From: Thalassovita sp.
GTDB taxonomy: Bacteria > Pseudomonadota > Alphaproteobacteria > Rhodobacterales > Rhodobacteraceae
Assembly: GCF_963691685.1 (NCBI RefSeq)
Contig: NZ_OY829290.1
Span: 1-64,000, forward strand
DNA: 64,000 bases
Direction of reading: 5' to 3'
The stretch's first letter is position 1. Every line of letters begins with the position of its first letter. The position numbers and the translations under genes were made by a program. The notes below the pieces were generated by a model. It searched no databases, was not told the origin of the DNA, and saw only the letters and a program-made list of their open reading frames with translations. Below, one piece after another: positions 42,364 to 52,600 of this stretch.

Positions 42364-43371
42364 TTATTTGGCCGGAAATCCGCTGTAAGGCTGGCCTGAC
42401 ACCACGGACCAGACGGTTTCCTGCATCAATGCTGCGGTTTCCGCCGCGATTGTTTGCATATCGCTGCCATCGGCGCGGGTCAGCTGATGCGGCAGACCAA
42501 CGGGCGAGTGCTGGTAGAGCACAGCAAAATGGGTCAGCGCCACCAGATAGGCCCCCAAATCGTTGATATGGATCGGGTCCAGCTCACCCGATTCGCTGCG
42601 TTGGAACAGGCTTTGGCGATCTGTCACATCGGTGACGCCACCCGCCGCCTCAACCCGGCGGGTAAAGGCGGCCATGACCTGACCTGCCGGGATCAGGTGA
42701 ATTGGCTGGCGATCAGGGTCCTGCGCAACCGCCGGCCAGAGGATCTGATCCTGCCAATAGCGCGTCAGATCCCGGTCCAACCGGGTCACCCAACCCTCAG
42801 GATCTGTGACCTCATGCCAGGTTTCATAGAGGTAGACACGGACCGCGGGATTGCCGGCGCGCGCGGCTCTGGCCCAACGGGCCAGATAGTCCGCAGTTTC
42901 AAAATAGGCGATGGCATCGCGGATCTCGACCATCTCGGTCAGGACAACGGCGTCGTAATCGCCAGAGGCCAGTGCCGCTTTGGCGTCGCGGTAATTGGGG
43001 TGATCGTTTTCGCTGTCAAAACCATTGATCGGCTCGGACGGATCCCAATGGGCGCGCAGCGGGGTGCCCCAGCCCAGTTGCGAATGATGCTGGGCTGCTG
43101 TGCCACCTGCGCCAAAATGGGCCGTGACCAGTTGCTGCAACATCACCGGCATATCGCGGCCCACCAGCGAATGACCCAGGTGAAACACCTGCATCGGCTC
43201 ATCCGGGGCGGGCAACGGAACGCTGTAAAGCGTGTCGATCTCCTGCGGGGTCAGGCTGGCGGGCGCGCGCAGAACTGTTGCCCCCGTAAGCGCGGCGAGA
43301 CCGGCCAGCGCCACACCAGAGGCCAGCCGCCAGCGGCGTTTAAGCCAAGGCAATATAGCGCCGCCGGGCAT
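42364..43371 (-). CDS. Membrane-anchored SGNH-hydrolase-like protein
   Basis: A 335-aa protein with a basic N-terminus and one helix (about 18-34), then a domain whose blocks resemble SGNH hydrolases: FHLGHSLVGRDMP (candidate Ser68) and GELDPIHINDLG (Asp265, His268). It resembles the N-terminal domain of the protein at 59944 in both blocks and in the VYLYETW/FFIYEGW segment. It is last in the PKS-NRPS operon, 1 bp after the phosphopantetheinyl transferase stop. Likely modifies (deacetylates or esterifies) an extracytoplasmic glycan or product; inference. Confidence 0.7.
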   Translation of the reverse strand: MPGGAILPWLKRRWRLASGVALAGLAALTGATVLRAPASLTPQEIDTLYSVPLPAPDEPMQVFHLGHSLVGRDMPVMLQQLVTAHFGAGGTAAQHHSQLGWGTPLRAHWDPSEPINGFDSENDHPNYRDAKAALASGDYDAVVLTEMVEIRDAIAYFETADYLARWARAARAGNPAVRVYLYETWHEVTDPEGWVTRLDRDLTRYWQDQILWPAVAQDPDRQPIHLIPAGQVMAAFTRRVEAAGGVTDVTDRQSLFQRSESGELDPIHINDLGAYLVALTHFAVLYQHSPVGLPHQLTRADGSDMQTIAAETAALMQETVWSVVSGQPYSGFPAK

Positions 43372-43372
43372 C

Positions 43373-44041
43373 TTAGCGATCTTCCATCATACAGCAGGAG
43401 ACGACATAGCGATCCACCTCAGCAAAGCCACCTGTGGCCACAAACCCGGTCTGGAAAGACCCAACATCCTGCAGAAACGTTGCCTCAAAGCGATTGCCGT
43501 CAATCGTCACATTCAACGTGTGAAAATCGCAGATTTCACCGGTCAGCGGGTATTGCGCCTTGTAGACAGCTTCCTTGATCGAAAACAGCGCCTTGATCCG
43601 ACGGGCCCGGCGCCAGCGCGGGATCTTTTTCAGGTCCTGTTCCTCTTGCTGGGTCAGGATGATCGGCCAGGCTTCTTTCTGCAGCGGCGCGTCGCCTTCA
43701 ATGTCCAAGCCGATCGAACGCCAAGTTTTGATGTGGCAGACCGCCGCCAAGCACAGGCTGTCACAATGGCTGATTGAGCCAACGATGCCGGCGGGCCAAA
43801 CCGGGGTGCGATCGCGGGATCTGGGGATGGCGCTGCGGCGAAATCCGATCTCACTCAGCGCTTCGCGCCCGGCGGCACGGCCAGCCGAAAATTCGCGCAG
43901 GCGCTTGGGTACGGCGCGGGCCACGGCCTCTTTTTCGGAGTCCATCAACAGATAGTTGTCAGACCGAGGGTCTGTGACGCCAATGCCGACCTGAGGTCCG
44001 AACAGTTCCTGAAGTGCGAGGCGGACCCTATCTTCTTTCAT
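43373..44041 (-). CDS. 4'-phosphopantetheinyl transferase (EntD/Sfp-like)
   Basis: A 222-aa phosphopantetheinyl transferase that converts apo ACP/PCP domains to the holo form. It has SISHCDSLCLAAV, the metal-binding SIGLDIEGD and the helix FSIKEAVYKAQYP. It sits 9 bp after the NRPS gene in the same operon, so it probably serves Ser1438 of the NRPS and Ser1816 of the PKS. Confidence 0.93.
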   Translation of the reverse strand: MKEDRVRLALQELFGPQVGIGVTDPRSDNYLLMDSEKEAVARAVPKRLREFSAGRAAGREALSEIGFRRSAIPRSRDRTPVWPAGIVGSISHCDSLCLAAVCHIKTWRSIGLDIEGDAPLQKEAWPIILTQQEEQDLKKIPRWRRARRIKALFSIKEAVYKAQYPLTGEICDFHTLNVTIDGNRFEATFLQDVGSFQTGFVATGGFAEVDRYVVSCCMMEDR

Positions 44042-44050
44042 GGCTTTGCA

Positions 44051-47000
44051 TCAGTGCCTGTTTCTGACCATCCGTCGGGCCCGCATTTCCTTGCGACGGG
44101 ACATCGCGGTTGCGCGGGCGCTGGTTGTTGTTTCCTGTTCGCTCGATGGTGCGGCACCCGAAGGGGCGATGTCCATCGATTCTCTCACTTTATCACATAG
44201 AGCAGACAAAACAGGGAATTGGAATATGTCTGTGATCCCAAGGGTTTTCGCCCCCAGTTTTTCGCGGATTTCCCGATGCGCCTGAACCGCCAGCAGGGAA
44301 TGGCCGCCAAGGTCAAAGAAGTTGTCGCGCGCCCCGATGTTGGAAACGCCCAGTATGGCAGACCAGATCGCGGCCACCTCTTGCTGCACGGTATCGCCCA
44401 GCCGGCTGGGGGCAGCCACGGCCCCGGCGCCCGTGGTCTGCGGTGCGGGCAGTGCTTTGCGGTCGATCTTTTTGTTGGGGGTCAGCGGGAAGTCTTGCAG
44501 CGCAACAAAGGCCGTTGGCACCATGTAGTCCGGCAGGGACGCCGCCACAGTGCGGCGCAGCGCAGCCTCATTCAGGGGGCTGTCCGTTGTGACATAGCCG
44601 ACCAAACGCGCGCTGCCGGGACTGTCTTCGCGGGCGATCACCACGGCCTGTTTGATGCCGGGGTGGGCCGTCATAGCGGCCTCGATCTCACCCAGTTCAA
44701 TCCGGTAGCCGCGCAGCTTGACCTGATGGTCGGCGCGGCCCAGGAAATCAAGCCGCCCGTCACCCCGCCAGCGCACCAGATCGCCGGTGCGATAGATGCG
44801 GTTTTGCTCCAGGAAGGGATCGCTGAGGAACCGTTCTGCAGTCAGGTCATCGCGCTGCCAGTAGCCACGGGTGACGCCCGCGCCGCCGATATACAACTCG
44901 CCCGGAACACCCAGTGGCACGGGCTGCATCGCCTCATCCAGAACGTAGACCTGCGTGTTGGCAATCGGTGTGCCGATGTTGACCGTAACCTCATCTGCAC
45001 ATGCCGTTTCAGTGGTGGACCAGATGGTGGTTTCGGTGGGGCCATACATGTTTTCGATGCTGGCCTTGGTGATCTGGGCATAGTCCGTCACCAGATCGCC
45101 GGGCAGGGCCTCGCCCCCGATCATCAGGTGTTTCACCCGCGACAGCGCCCCTCGCGCTTCATCGTTCATGGCAATCATCCGCGCCATCGACGGGGTGCAT
45201 TGCAGATGGGTGACCTCATGCCGCACGATCTGCGCCGCGATGGAGAAGTCATCCGCGGCCACATCTGATCCCATATTGGCGCCTTTCAGCACCTCGGCCA
45301 GATGGGTCAGCCCGTTCAGCACGGTCTGTTTTTTGATGCCATAATCGATCAGGCAGGCGATTTCATCCACGCCGATGCGCTTCAGATCCTCGACCCGGTC
45401 CAGACAATCCTCAACCGTGCCGAAAAGGCCGGAATCCTCAAAATACCGCAGGAAGGCAAAATCAAGGATCGCCTCCATCTCTTCGCCGTCCAGCGTGCCG
45501 AGATCCAGTTCAAAAGCGTTGTTCACCCCTTCGGGACGTTTGAAGGCTGGGAAGGCCCAGGCGAATTGTTTGATGAGCCCAGCGGCGGAGCGCAGGTAGT
45601 CTTTCATCGGGTCGCGGGCAATCTCGCGCGCCTTTTCCCGATCCTCAGCCACAAAGGTGTGCAGCATCAGGGTCACGGTAAACTCCGCCGGATCATGCGC
45701 CGCCTCGCGCAGCGCTTCGTGGTAAAGCTTGATCTTGTCCCCGACCTCCTCAATCGACTGCCCCAGAAGGTGGGTCAGCACGTTGGCGCCAATCCGGCCT
45801 GCCTCGACCCAGGTGTCCGGATTGCCTGCGGTGGTCACCCAGACCTGCAGCTTTTTTGACACAGGGCGCGGCTGTGTCACCACGCCATGCATCGATCCGT
45901 CTGCCATCGGAAATTCCACCTCTTCACCGCGCCACAGGGCGCGCAGCTGTTCGATGGTTTCCAGCATCGCCGGTTTGTTGTTCGGTGGGGTGTTTTCGGG
46001 GCGCAGCACAAAGTCATGCGGCTGCCAACCCGAGGCGATACCCAAACCGGTGCGCCCGTTGGTCAGGTTGTCGATCACCGCCCACTCTTCGGCCACACGG
46101 GCGGGATGGTGCAGCGGCGCGACGCAGCTGCCTGCGCGCACGGCCAGATTTTTGGTCAGCGCCGCCACTGCCGCGCCGGTGACAGACGGGTTCGGGTAAG
46201 GGCCACCAAAGGCGTGGAAGTGGCGTTCCGGCGTCCAGACAGCGCAGAACCCATTGGCATCGGCAAACTTGGCGCCTTCAAACAGCAGCTCATATTTATC
46301 GCGGCCGACACCATCGTCATTGCCCCAGTAGAACAGCGAAAACTCCATTCCCTTGCCGGTCTGATTGATCCGCCCGGAAGAGACCAGCGCGCGGTTTTCG
46401 TCCGAGGAGAGCACCAGTTTGAAGCCGCGGGCGAGGGTGTAGAACAGCTCCAACACCGAAATGTCGAAGCTGAGCGAGGTCACCGCCAGCCAGACCGATC
46501 CCGCCGCGTGGTCGATGCGATCATCCATACCGGTGAAGAAGTTCGACACGTTGCGATGTTGGACCATCACCCCTTTGGGCCGTCCGGTGGAGCCGGAGGT
46601 ATAGATCATATAGGCCATGTCATGGCCCGCGACCGCGACCTCCAGATTGTCCGTCGGGGCCGACAGGATGCGCGGATCGCTGTCCAGTGCCAGCACCTCG
46701 GCCTGATGATCCGGTAGATCGCTCAGCATGCCCTGCTGGGTGGCGATCACCTGACAGGCGCTGTCTTCGACATAAAGCGCGATACGATCGGCGGGGAAGG
46801 CGGGATCCAGCGGCACATAGGCGCCGCCAGCTTTCAGGATCCCCAAGGCGCCAATCAGCAGGTGCGGCGTGCGCTGCGTGTTAAGGCCCACCAGCGTGCC
46901 GGGCCTCACCCCCATATCGCGGAGCACATAGGCCACCTGATTGGCCCGGGCGTTCAACTCGACATAGCTGAAGCTTTCGCCTTCCACGACCAGCGCGGTG

Positions 47001-48610
47001 GCATGGGGTGTTTCGGCAACCTGCCGTTCAAACATCTGATGCGCACAAAGGTCGGCATCAAAGTCAACGGCAGTGTTGTTCCAGTCCCGGGTCAGCAGCT
47101 GATGTTCCGCCTCGCTCATCAGGTTCAGGTCTTCGATCCGCCCGTTCTGTGCCAAAACATGTGCGATCCGGGCGGCAATGACCTGCAACAACGCGTCGCT
47201 GACCCGTGCCGCATCGGCCTTCAGCACCGGTTCAGGCGTCAGGCAGAGCGTGATTGCCGCGTCAGGATGGGGCGCCTGATCGCTGATCGCCAGCTGCGGC
47301 ATGGCCGGGTGTTGTATACCGGGCAGGCGGGCAGGCAGATCCGCAGCGACAGGGCCCAATTGGCGCACCTTCTTGAGGGCTTGGGTGACCTCAGCGCGGG
47401 CTTCTGTGACAGTACCTGAGGTCATCACCCGCAGGGGGGACCAGTTCAACAGATAGGCGCCTGCGATGCCTTTGCTGGGTTGGGTAAAGGCCAGATCAAC
47501 ATGATCACCTTCGGCCAGATGTGCGGCCATCACGGCAAGGGCAACCGTTGCTTCCTCTGCGGTGCAGGATAGCGCCAATTCGCGCAGCCCCTGTTCACTA
47601 GTTGCAGCGCAGGGCAGATCTGCAGGCAGTAGGGTTTCAAACAGCGGGCGCAGCTTGGCCTCGGCCCGAATGGCGGGGTGCAATGCGGCATCGACCTGCG
47701 TTGTGAACCCAGCATTGGGGCTTTCCAGCATATCGCCGACCTGCGTTAAGGTGCTGGGGTCAACCGCTGCACCGTTAAGGCTGCGCAGCCCCGTCAATTG
47801 CAGTGCACCCTCAGCACAGGCGACGGTCACCCCATCAGGATCAACGGCCAGAACCGCGCCTGGTGTGCTGCTGCTGGTCTCTACCTGGGCCTGACCAACC
47901 AGCAGGATCTGAGCGTTTATCACAATCTTGGCGCAGCTGATGGGGTTCCAATAGGCGCCATGATCCAGTGCCCGCACCAGTGCCTGCTGGTTGGCGGCGG
48001 GGCGGGTGAAATCCAGCCGGGCCGCTGCGGCGGGGCGGTGGGTTAGCCCATAATAGCTGCGTTGGTTCAGATCCTGTGGCTGGCGATCGGGCAGATCGGC
48101 CTCCAGCGCGTCGATCAGGGCGGGGAAACTGTCAATCGCGGCCTCATAGCAGCTGGTGTTGAGGCTCAGCGCGGTGTCTTCTGGACCGATGTCGAACATC
48201 CGTTGCAGCAGAATGTCACCTTCGTCCACCGCTTCGGTCATCAGATGCCAGGTGATGCCATGGCGGGTTTCGCCGTTGGCCAGCGCCCACACCGGCGCGT
48301 TGAGCCCTGCATAGGCCGGCAGTGGCCCGTCGTGGAAATTGACCGCACCTTTGGCAGCCATGTCCAGTACCGCAGCCGGGATCATGTCGAGGTTGGCGAT
48401 GGACAGCAGCCAGTCAAACCCCGGTTGCAGTTCGGCGGCCAGATCGGCGCCGGGGGCCAGAACCTGCAGCCCTTGCTTTTGGGCCCAGGTGGCCACGTCA
48501 GGGTTGCGGGTGACAACGGCCCGGATCAGGTGCCCACGTCGGTGCAGCAGGTCACCGCATTGTACCAAAAGGGATTCATTGCCGATCAGAACGGTGGAAA
48601 ACGGGTTCAT
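44051..48610 (-). CDS. NRPS with formyltransferase, degenerate C, split A domain with embedded luciferase-like monooxygenase, and PCP
   Basis: A 1519-aa synthetase. Residues 1-290: formyl-tetrahydrofolate-dependent formyltransferase (N91-x-H93 in VNFHDGPLPAYAGLN; D132 in DEGDIL). About 310-510: a shortened condensation-like region lacking an HHxxxDG motif. 525-735: A-domain first half (A3 YTSGSTGRPKG, A4 FDISVLEL). 750-1085: FMN-dependent luciferase-like monooxygenase (MupA/Atu3671 type). 1120-1395: rest of the A domain (YGPTETTIW, K in NKKIDRKALP). 1410-1480: PCP with S1438 (DLGGHSLLAV). My hand-aligned specificity residues D-I-L-Q-M-G-M-I-W-K are nearly the glycine code. The insertion lies between A4 and A5. 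There is no TE. The ATG directly abuts the preceding stop (TAGATG). Confidence 0.93.
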   Translation of the reverse strand: MNPFSTVLIGNESLLVQCGDLLHRRGHLIRAVVTRNPDVATWAQKQGLQVLAPGADLAAELQPGFDWLLSIANLDMIPAAVLDMAAKGAVNFHDGPLPAYAGLNAPVWALANGETRHGITWHLMTEAVDEGDILLQRMFDIGPEDTALSLNTSCYEAAIDSFPALIDALEADLPDRQPQDLNQRSYYGLTHRPAAAARLDFTRPAANQQALVRALDHGAYWNPISCAKIVINAQILLVGQAQVETSSSTPGAVLAVDPDGVTVACAEGALQLTGLRSLNGAAVDPSTLTQVGDMLESPNAGFTTQVDAALHPAIRAEAKLRPLFETLLPADLPCAATSEQGLRELALSCTAEEATVALAVMAAHLAEGDHVDLAFTQPSKGIAGAYLLNWSPLRVMTSGTVTEARAEVTQALKKVRQLGPVAADLPARLPGIQHPAMPQLAISDQAPHPDAAITLCLTPEPVLKADAARVSDALLQVIAARIAHVLAQNGRIEDLNLMSEAEHQLLTRDWNNTAVDFDADLCAHQMFERQVAETPHATALVVEGESFSYVELNARANQVAYVLRDMGVRPGTLVGLNTQRTPHLLIGALGILKAGGAYVPLDPAFPADRIALYVEDSACQVIATQQGMLSDLPDHQAEVLALDSDPRILSAPTDNLEVAVAGHDMAYMIYTSGSTGRPKGVMVQHRNVSNFFTGMDDRIDHAAGSVWLAVTSLSFDISVLELFYTLARGFKLVLSSDENRALVSSGRINQTGKGMEFSLFYWGNDDGVGRDKYELLFEGAKFADANGFCAVWTPERHFHAFGGPYPNPSVTGAAVAALTKNLAVRAGSCVAPLHHPARVAEEWAVIDNLTNGRTGLGIASGWQPHDFVLRPENTPPNNKPAMLETIEQLRALWRGEEVEFPMADGSMHGVVTQPRPVSKKLQVWVTTAGNPDTWVEAGRIGANVLTHLLGQSIEEVGDKIKLYHEALREAAHDPAEFTVTLMLHTFVAEDREKAREIARDPMKDYLRSAAGLIKQFAWAFPAFKRPEGVNNAFELDLGTLDGEEMEAILDFAFLRYFEDSGLFGTVEDCLDRVEDLKRIGVDEIACLIDYGIKKQTVLNGLTHLAEVLKGANMGSDVAADDFSIAAQIVRHEVTHLQCTPSMARMIAMNDEARGALSRVKHLMIGGEALPGDLVTDYAQITKASIENMYGPTETTIWSTTETACADEVTVNIGTPIANTQVYVLDEAMQPVPLGVPGELYIGGAGVTRGYWQRDDLTAERFLSDPFLEQNRIYRTGDLVRWRGDGRLDFLGRADHQVKLRGYRIELGEIEAAMTAHPGIKQAVVIAREDSPGSARLVGYVTTDSPLNEAALRRTVAASLPDYMVPTAFVALQDFPLTPNKKIDRKALPAPQTTGAGAVAAPSRLGDTVQQEVAAIWSAILGVSNIGARDNFFDLGGHSLLAVQAHREIREKLGAKTLGITDIFQFPVLSALCDKVRESMDIAPSGAAPSSEQETTTSARATAMSRRKEMRARRMVRNRH

Positions 48611-49663
48611 CTAAACCTCCGGGCTGACGCTGGTGCGGGGTGGCGTGACCCCTTGCGGAACGTCTGGCAATTGGGGGATCTGCGGGGCGCTCAAGGGGCG
48701 GAACAACGCGGCAGCATCATGACGGATGAGATCGCGCAGGAACACAGGCGGATCCACCGAACGGCGCCCCCGCAGGACACGCCTCAATCGGTGAAAACTC
48801 CCACCGATCAGATGCAGTATACTGGCGCAGAGGGCATGCAGCCTTCCGTGGTTTTTCACGTGGTAATACCAGCGCGACTGGAACCAATAGCGCGGTGTCC
48901 GTGCCCAGCCGCCCATCCCGGTTGAGACAGATCCGATGTGCATCACCCGGCTTTCGCGCACGAAATCAACACTATAGCCCGCACGCTGCCCGCGCAGGCA
49001 CAGATCTGTTTCTTCAAAATACAGGAAAAACGCCTCATCAAAGAGGCCGATATCCCGCAGCATCGACACCCGCATCATCAGGCTGGCCCCGGCCACCCAA
49101 TCCACCGGCTGGCTGTGCTCAGGCGGCGGCATCGGCACCTGATGGTTTTTCAACAGGCGGGACACCGGTCCAAACCGCATTGTGCCCTCCAACTCCCCCG
49201 GCAGCGAGGGGAAGCGGAAGGTCGACATATGCGGCACGCCGTCTTCGCCATAGATCAGGCTGCCGGCAAATCCGGTCTGCGGATGGGCCAACATATGGTC
49301 CAGCAAGCTTTGGATGGCGTCCGGTTCCGGGAAGGCGTCGGAGTTCAGCACATAGATGAAATCAGGCGTGGTCTCTGGATCGGACAGCCCGGCCAAAATG
49401 CCGCAGTTGTTGCCCGCCCCAAAGCCGCCGTTGCGCCCTGCCGCCAGAACCGTGACATCCGCCCAGCCCTCCGCCGTGACATGGGCGCTCATCTGGTCAA
49501 AGGACCCGTCCTGCGAGTCATTGTCGACCACGATGATCGTCCCATCAATGCCCTGCATCGCCCTGCGCGCGGCAGCAACGGCGCGCAAAGTCATCTCGGC
49601 GGTGCGATAGTTCAGCACGATGGTCAGCACCCGGGCGGATGGGAAAGAGGCGGCGGTGTTCAT
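48611..49663 (-). CDS. Glycosyltransferase family 2 (rhamnosyltransferase-like)
   Basis: A 350-aa GT2 with LTIVLNYRTAEMTLRAV, the donor-site VVDNDSQDGS, LNSDAFPEPDA (DXD-like) and a WbbL-like VDWVAGASLMMRVSML. It lies between PKS and NRPS with no intergenic space (TAG directly followed by ATG on both sides), so it is co-translated with the megasynthases. That suggests a sugar is added to their product, or that the operon links EPS and product assembly; inference. Confidence 0.88.
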   Translation of the reverse strand: MNTAASFPSARVLTIVLNYRTAEMTLRAVAAARRAMQGIDGTIIVVDNDSQDGSFDQMSAHVTAEGWADVTVLAAGRNGGFGAGNNCGILAGLSDPETTPDFIYVLNSDAFPEPDAIQSLLDHMLAHPQTGFAGSLIYGEDGVPHMSTFRFPSLPGELEGTMRFGPVSRLLKNHQVPMPPPEHSQPVDWVAGASLMMRVSMLRDIGLFDEAFFLYFEETDLCLRGQRAGYSVDFVRESRVMHIGSVSTGMGGWARTPRYWFQSRWYYHVKNHGRLHALCASILHLIGGSFHRLRRVLRGRRSVDPPVFLRDLIRHDAAALFRPLSAPQIPQLPDVPQGVTPPRTSVSPEV

Positions 49664-52600
49664 CTATTCGGCTGCCTTCTTGGTCGGTTGGGGCGCGTTG
49701 CCACGGTTGGGCGTGCGCTTGCGCGCCTCAATCCGGGTGAGCGCATCGCGCAGCCGCGCCACCAGCACCCGGACATTGGGTTCCAGAACCATCGAATCGT
49801 GATCACCGGGCACTTCGAACACCTCAAGCTTGCGGGCCCATTGCCCCCAATCGTTGTCATAAAGCACATAGGCCCGTTCGCTGTTCACCAGACGGTCCGG
49901 CGCCACCTGCCAGCGGCCCTGCAACGGCGGGCGGTAGAGCTGCAGCGGCCCGTCCCATGGTGCCAGATCATAGCTGGCAACCGCCTCCAGGAATGCGGCC
50001 TCAATCGCGGCGTCGTGGAACTGCGCCTCTGGCTCTGCCGGCACGTGTTGCGCCGCCTCAGGTTTGCGCCGTTTTTCCCATTCCCACTGCAGCCGGTTCT
50101 TGGCCCAGTTCAACACGTAACGCGGGCCTTTGGTTTTCAGCTCCAGCCACTGGATCGCCAGCCGGTCGCGGCGGCTGAGCGGCCGGCGTTGTGGCAGGGG
50201 CGTGTCCAGCATCACCAGCAGCTCAACCTCTTCACCTGCGGCTTTCAGCTGCTGCGCGATTTCATAGGCGGTGATGCCGCCGCCGGAAAACCCGCCCAGC
50301 ATGTAGGGGCCATTGGGCTGCACCTTGCGCATTTCAGCGATGTAGTCCCGCGCGGCCTCAGGGATTGAGTGATGCGGTGTGGCCTCACCAAACAGACCGC
50401 GCGCCTGAAGCCCGTAAAACGGCCTGTCGGTCCCCAGCAAAGCAGCCAGGTGGCGCAGGTTCAACACGTTGCCAAACATGCCCGCGACCAAGAAGAACGG
50501 GGTGCCCGCGCCGCCTTCGCCCTGATGCATCGGCACCACATGGGTGAAGCGCCGCTCAGGCACCAGCGGCACCACATTGTCGGTCTGCTGGTCTGACGGG
50601 CTGCCCTGATCCGGGATCTGGGCCGCGATTTTGCGGATGGTCGGGGCCTCAAACAGCAGTGAGATCGGGAAATCGCTGCCATAGGCCTTTTTGATCTGGG
50701 CAAAAAGGCGCACGGCAATCAGGGAGTGGCCGCCAAGATCAAAGAAACTGTCATCGATCCCCACCTGATCAACCCCCAGCAGATCCTGGAAGAACCCGGC
50801 GAGGCGTTTTTCCACCTCGGATTCTGGCGCGGCATAGTCCTGATCCAACTCCGGCCGCTGGAAGCTTTGTGCGCTGGAAGGCGTATCCTGCGTCTGACCC
50901 GCTTGCGCCACCAGTGCGGGCAGATCCAGTGAGGAAATCACCAGCTGTGTCTGCGGCACGCTTAGCGCCCGCAGGAAGGCCATGGCGCCTTCAGCCGGGC
51001 GAATACCCTGGCTGATGTTGTGCTGCAGCCGTTCCTCGGCCGCGGACAGTGGGCGGTCCTCCACCGCCGTGGCGGGTTTGGCGGTGCTGAGGCTCAACCC
51101 GCCGGTCAGTTTGCGCACTGAGAAGCCTTCAATCTCCATCAGGACGGTGCCGTCGGCGGCGGTCAGGGTGATGTCAAAGCTGGCGGTCGCATGTTGGGTG
51201 CTGTTCTGCTCGGCGCTGCGCACCCAGGAGGTGATCTGCGCTTCCAACGGGGCATAGACCCGAACCCGGTGATAGCTGACCGGCGCCCAGAGGTGGTGCC
51301 CCTGGTATCCGGCGATCAATTCCATCGCCCAGCCGGTTGCGATGTCCAGCAGGCCGGGGTGCAGGCGGTAACTCTGCAGGTCCGCGGCATAATCCGCAGG
51401 CAGGGCCAGATCTGCGATACCCTCACCAGCGCCAAACGCCGTGCTGTGCAGCACCTTCCAGCGGGGACCAAAGGACAGGTGTTTTTCCTGTGGGGCCACC
51501 AGCGGCCCGTCGCCCCGGCGCGCCTGTCCGCAGCGGCGGCGCAGGTGGTCGAGATCCAGCGGCGCGGGGCGGGTGAGCGCGCGCAGCGAAATCGCGGCCT
51601 CGGCATTGGGGCCGTAGCCCGTTGCCGCTGATCCAGTGGTTCCCCCGGTGGCGCTTTCGACCATGACGTCATAGCCCAGATCACTGCGCGGCAAGCTGAG
51701 CCGCATGTCAGTGGTGCCATCCTCCTGCACGGCTAGCGGTGCCAGGAACAACAAATCCCGCACCTCATACGGGCCGGATTCGCCCTGGGCTTTCAAAGCT
51801 TCATCGATCAGTTCCAGATAGCCGGTGCCGGGCAGCAGAATGTCACCCGCTTTGGTGCGGTGTTCATCCATCACCCAATCCTTGACCGACAGGCTGCGCT
51901 GGAACTGGCGGTTGCCATTGGCGTCATCCCGCATGTCACCCAGCAATGCCTGACCTGAGGGGCGCCCCGGCAGCGTGGCGGTTGGCTGGCGGCGGGCCTC
52001 CATCGCTTCGGCGGCCATGCCGACCTCTGCCCAGACCCCCCAGTTGAGGGACAGAACCCGAGTCTTGCCACCGCTGCGGGACTGCGCCCAGGCGTTCAGG
52101 AAGGCGTTGGCCGCGACATAATCCACCTGTCCCGCAGGCGCGGTCACGGTGGAGCTGGAAGCAAAGACTGCCAGCCAGTCCAGACTGCCATCCGGGAACA
52201 GTTGATCCAGCACCTCGGTGCCGTGGATTTTGGGGGTGAACACCGCTTCGATGTCGCTCAGTGACTTGCCAAGGATCGGTGCGTCTTTGATGACGCCCGC
52301 CGCGTGAATGACGCCGTGAATGTCACCAAAGGCATCCCGGGCCATGCGCTGGGCGATCCGCATGTCTTCGACGTTGGAGACATCGGCAGCCAGCACCAGA
52401 ACCTTGCCGCCTTTCTCCTCCAGCTGTTGCACCGCGCGAATGCGGCGGCTGGAGGCATCGGTGGCCGGATGACTGTGCAGGTGGTCGGCCCAGCGGTCAC
52501 GGTCGGGCAGGGCATGGCGCGACAGCAGGACCACATTGGCGTGGCAGCACTCGATCAGCGTGCCGGCCAGGGTCAGACCAATGCCGCCAAAACCGCCGGT

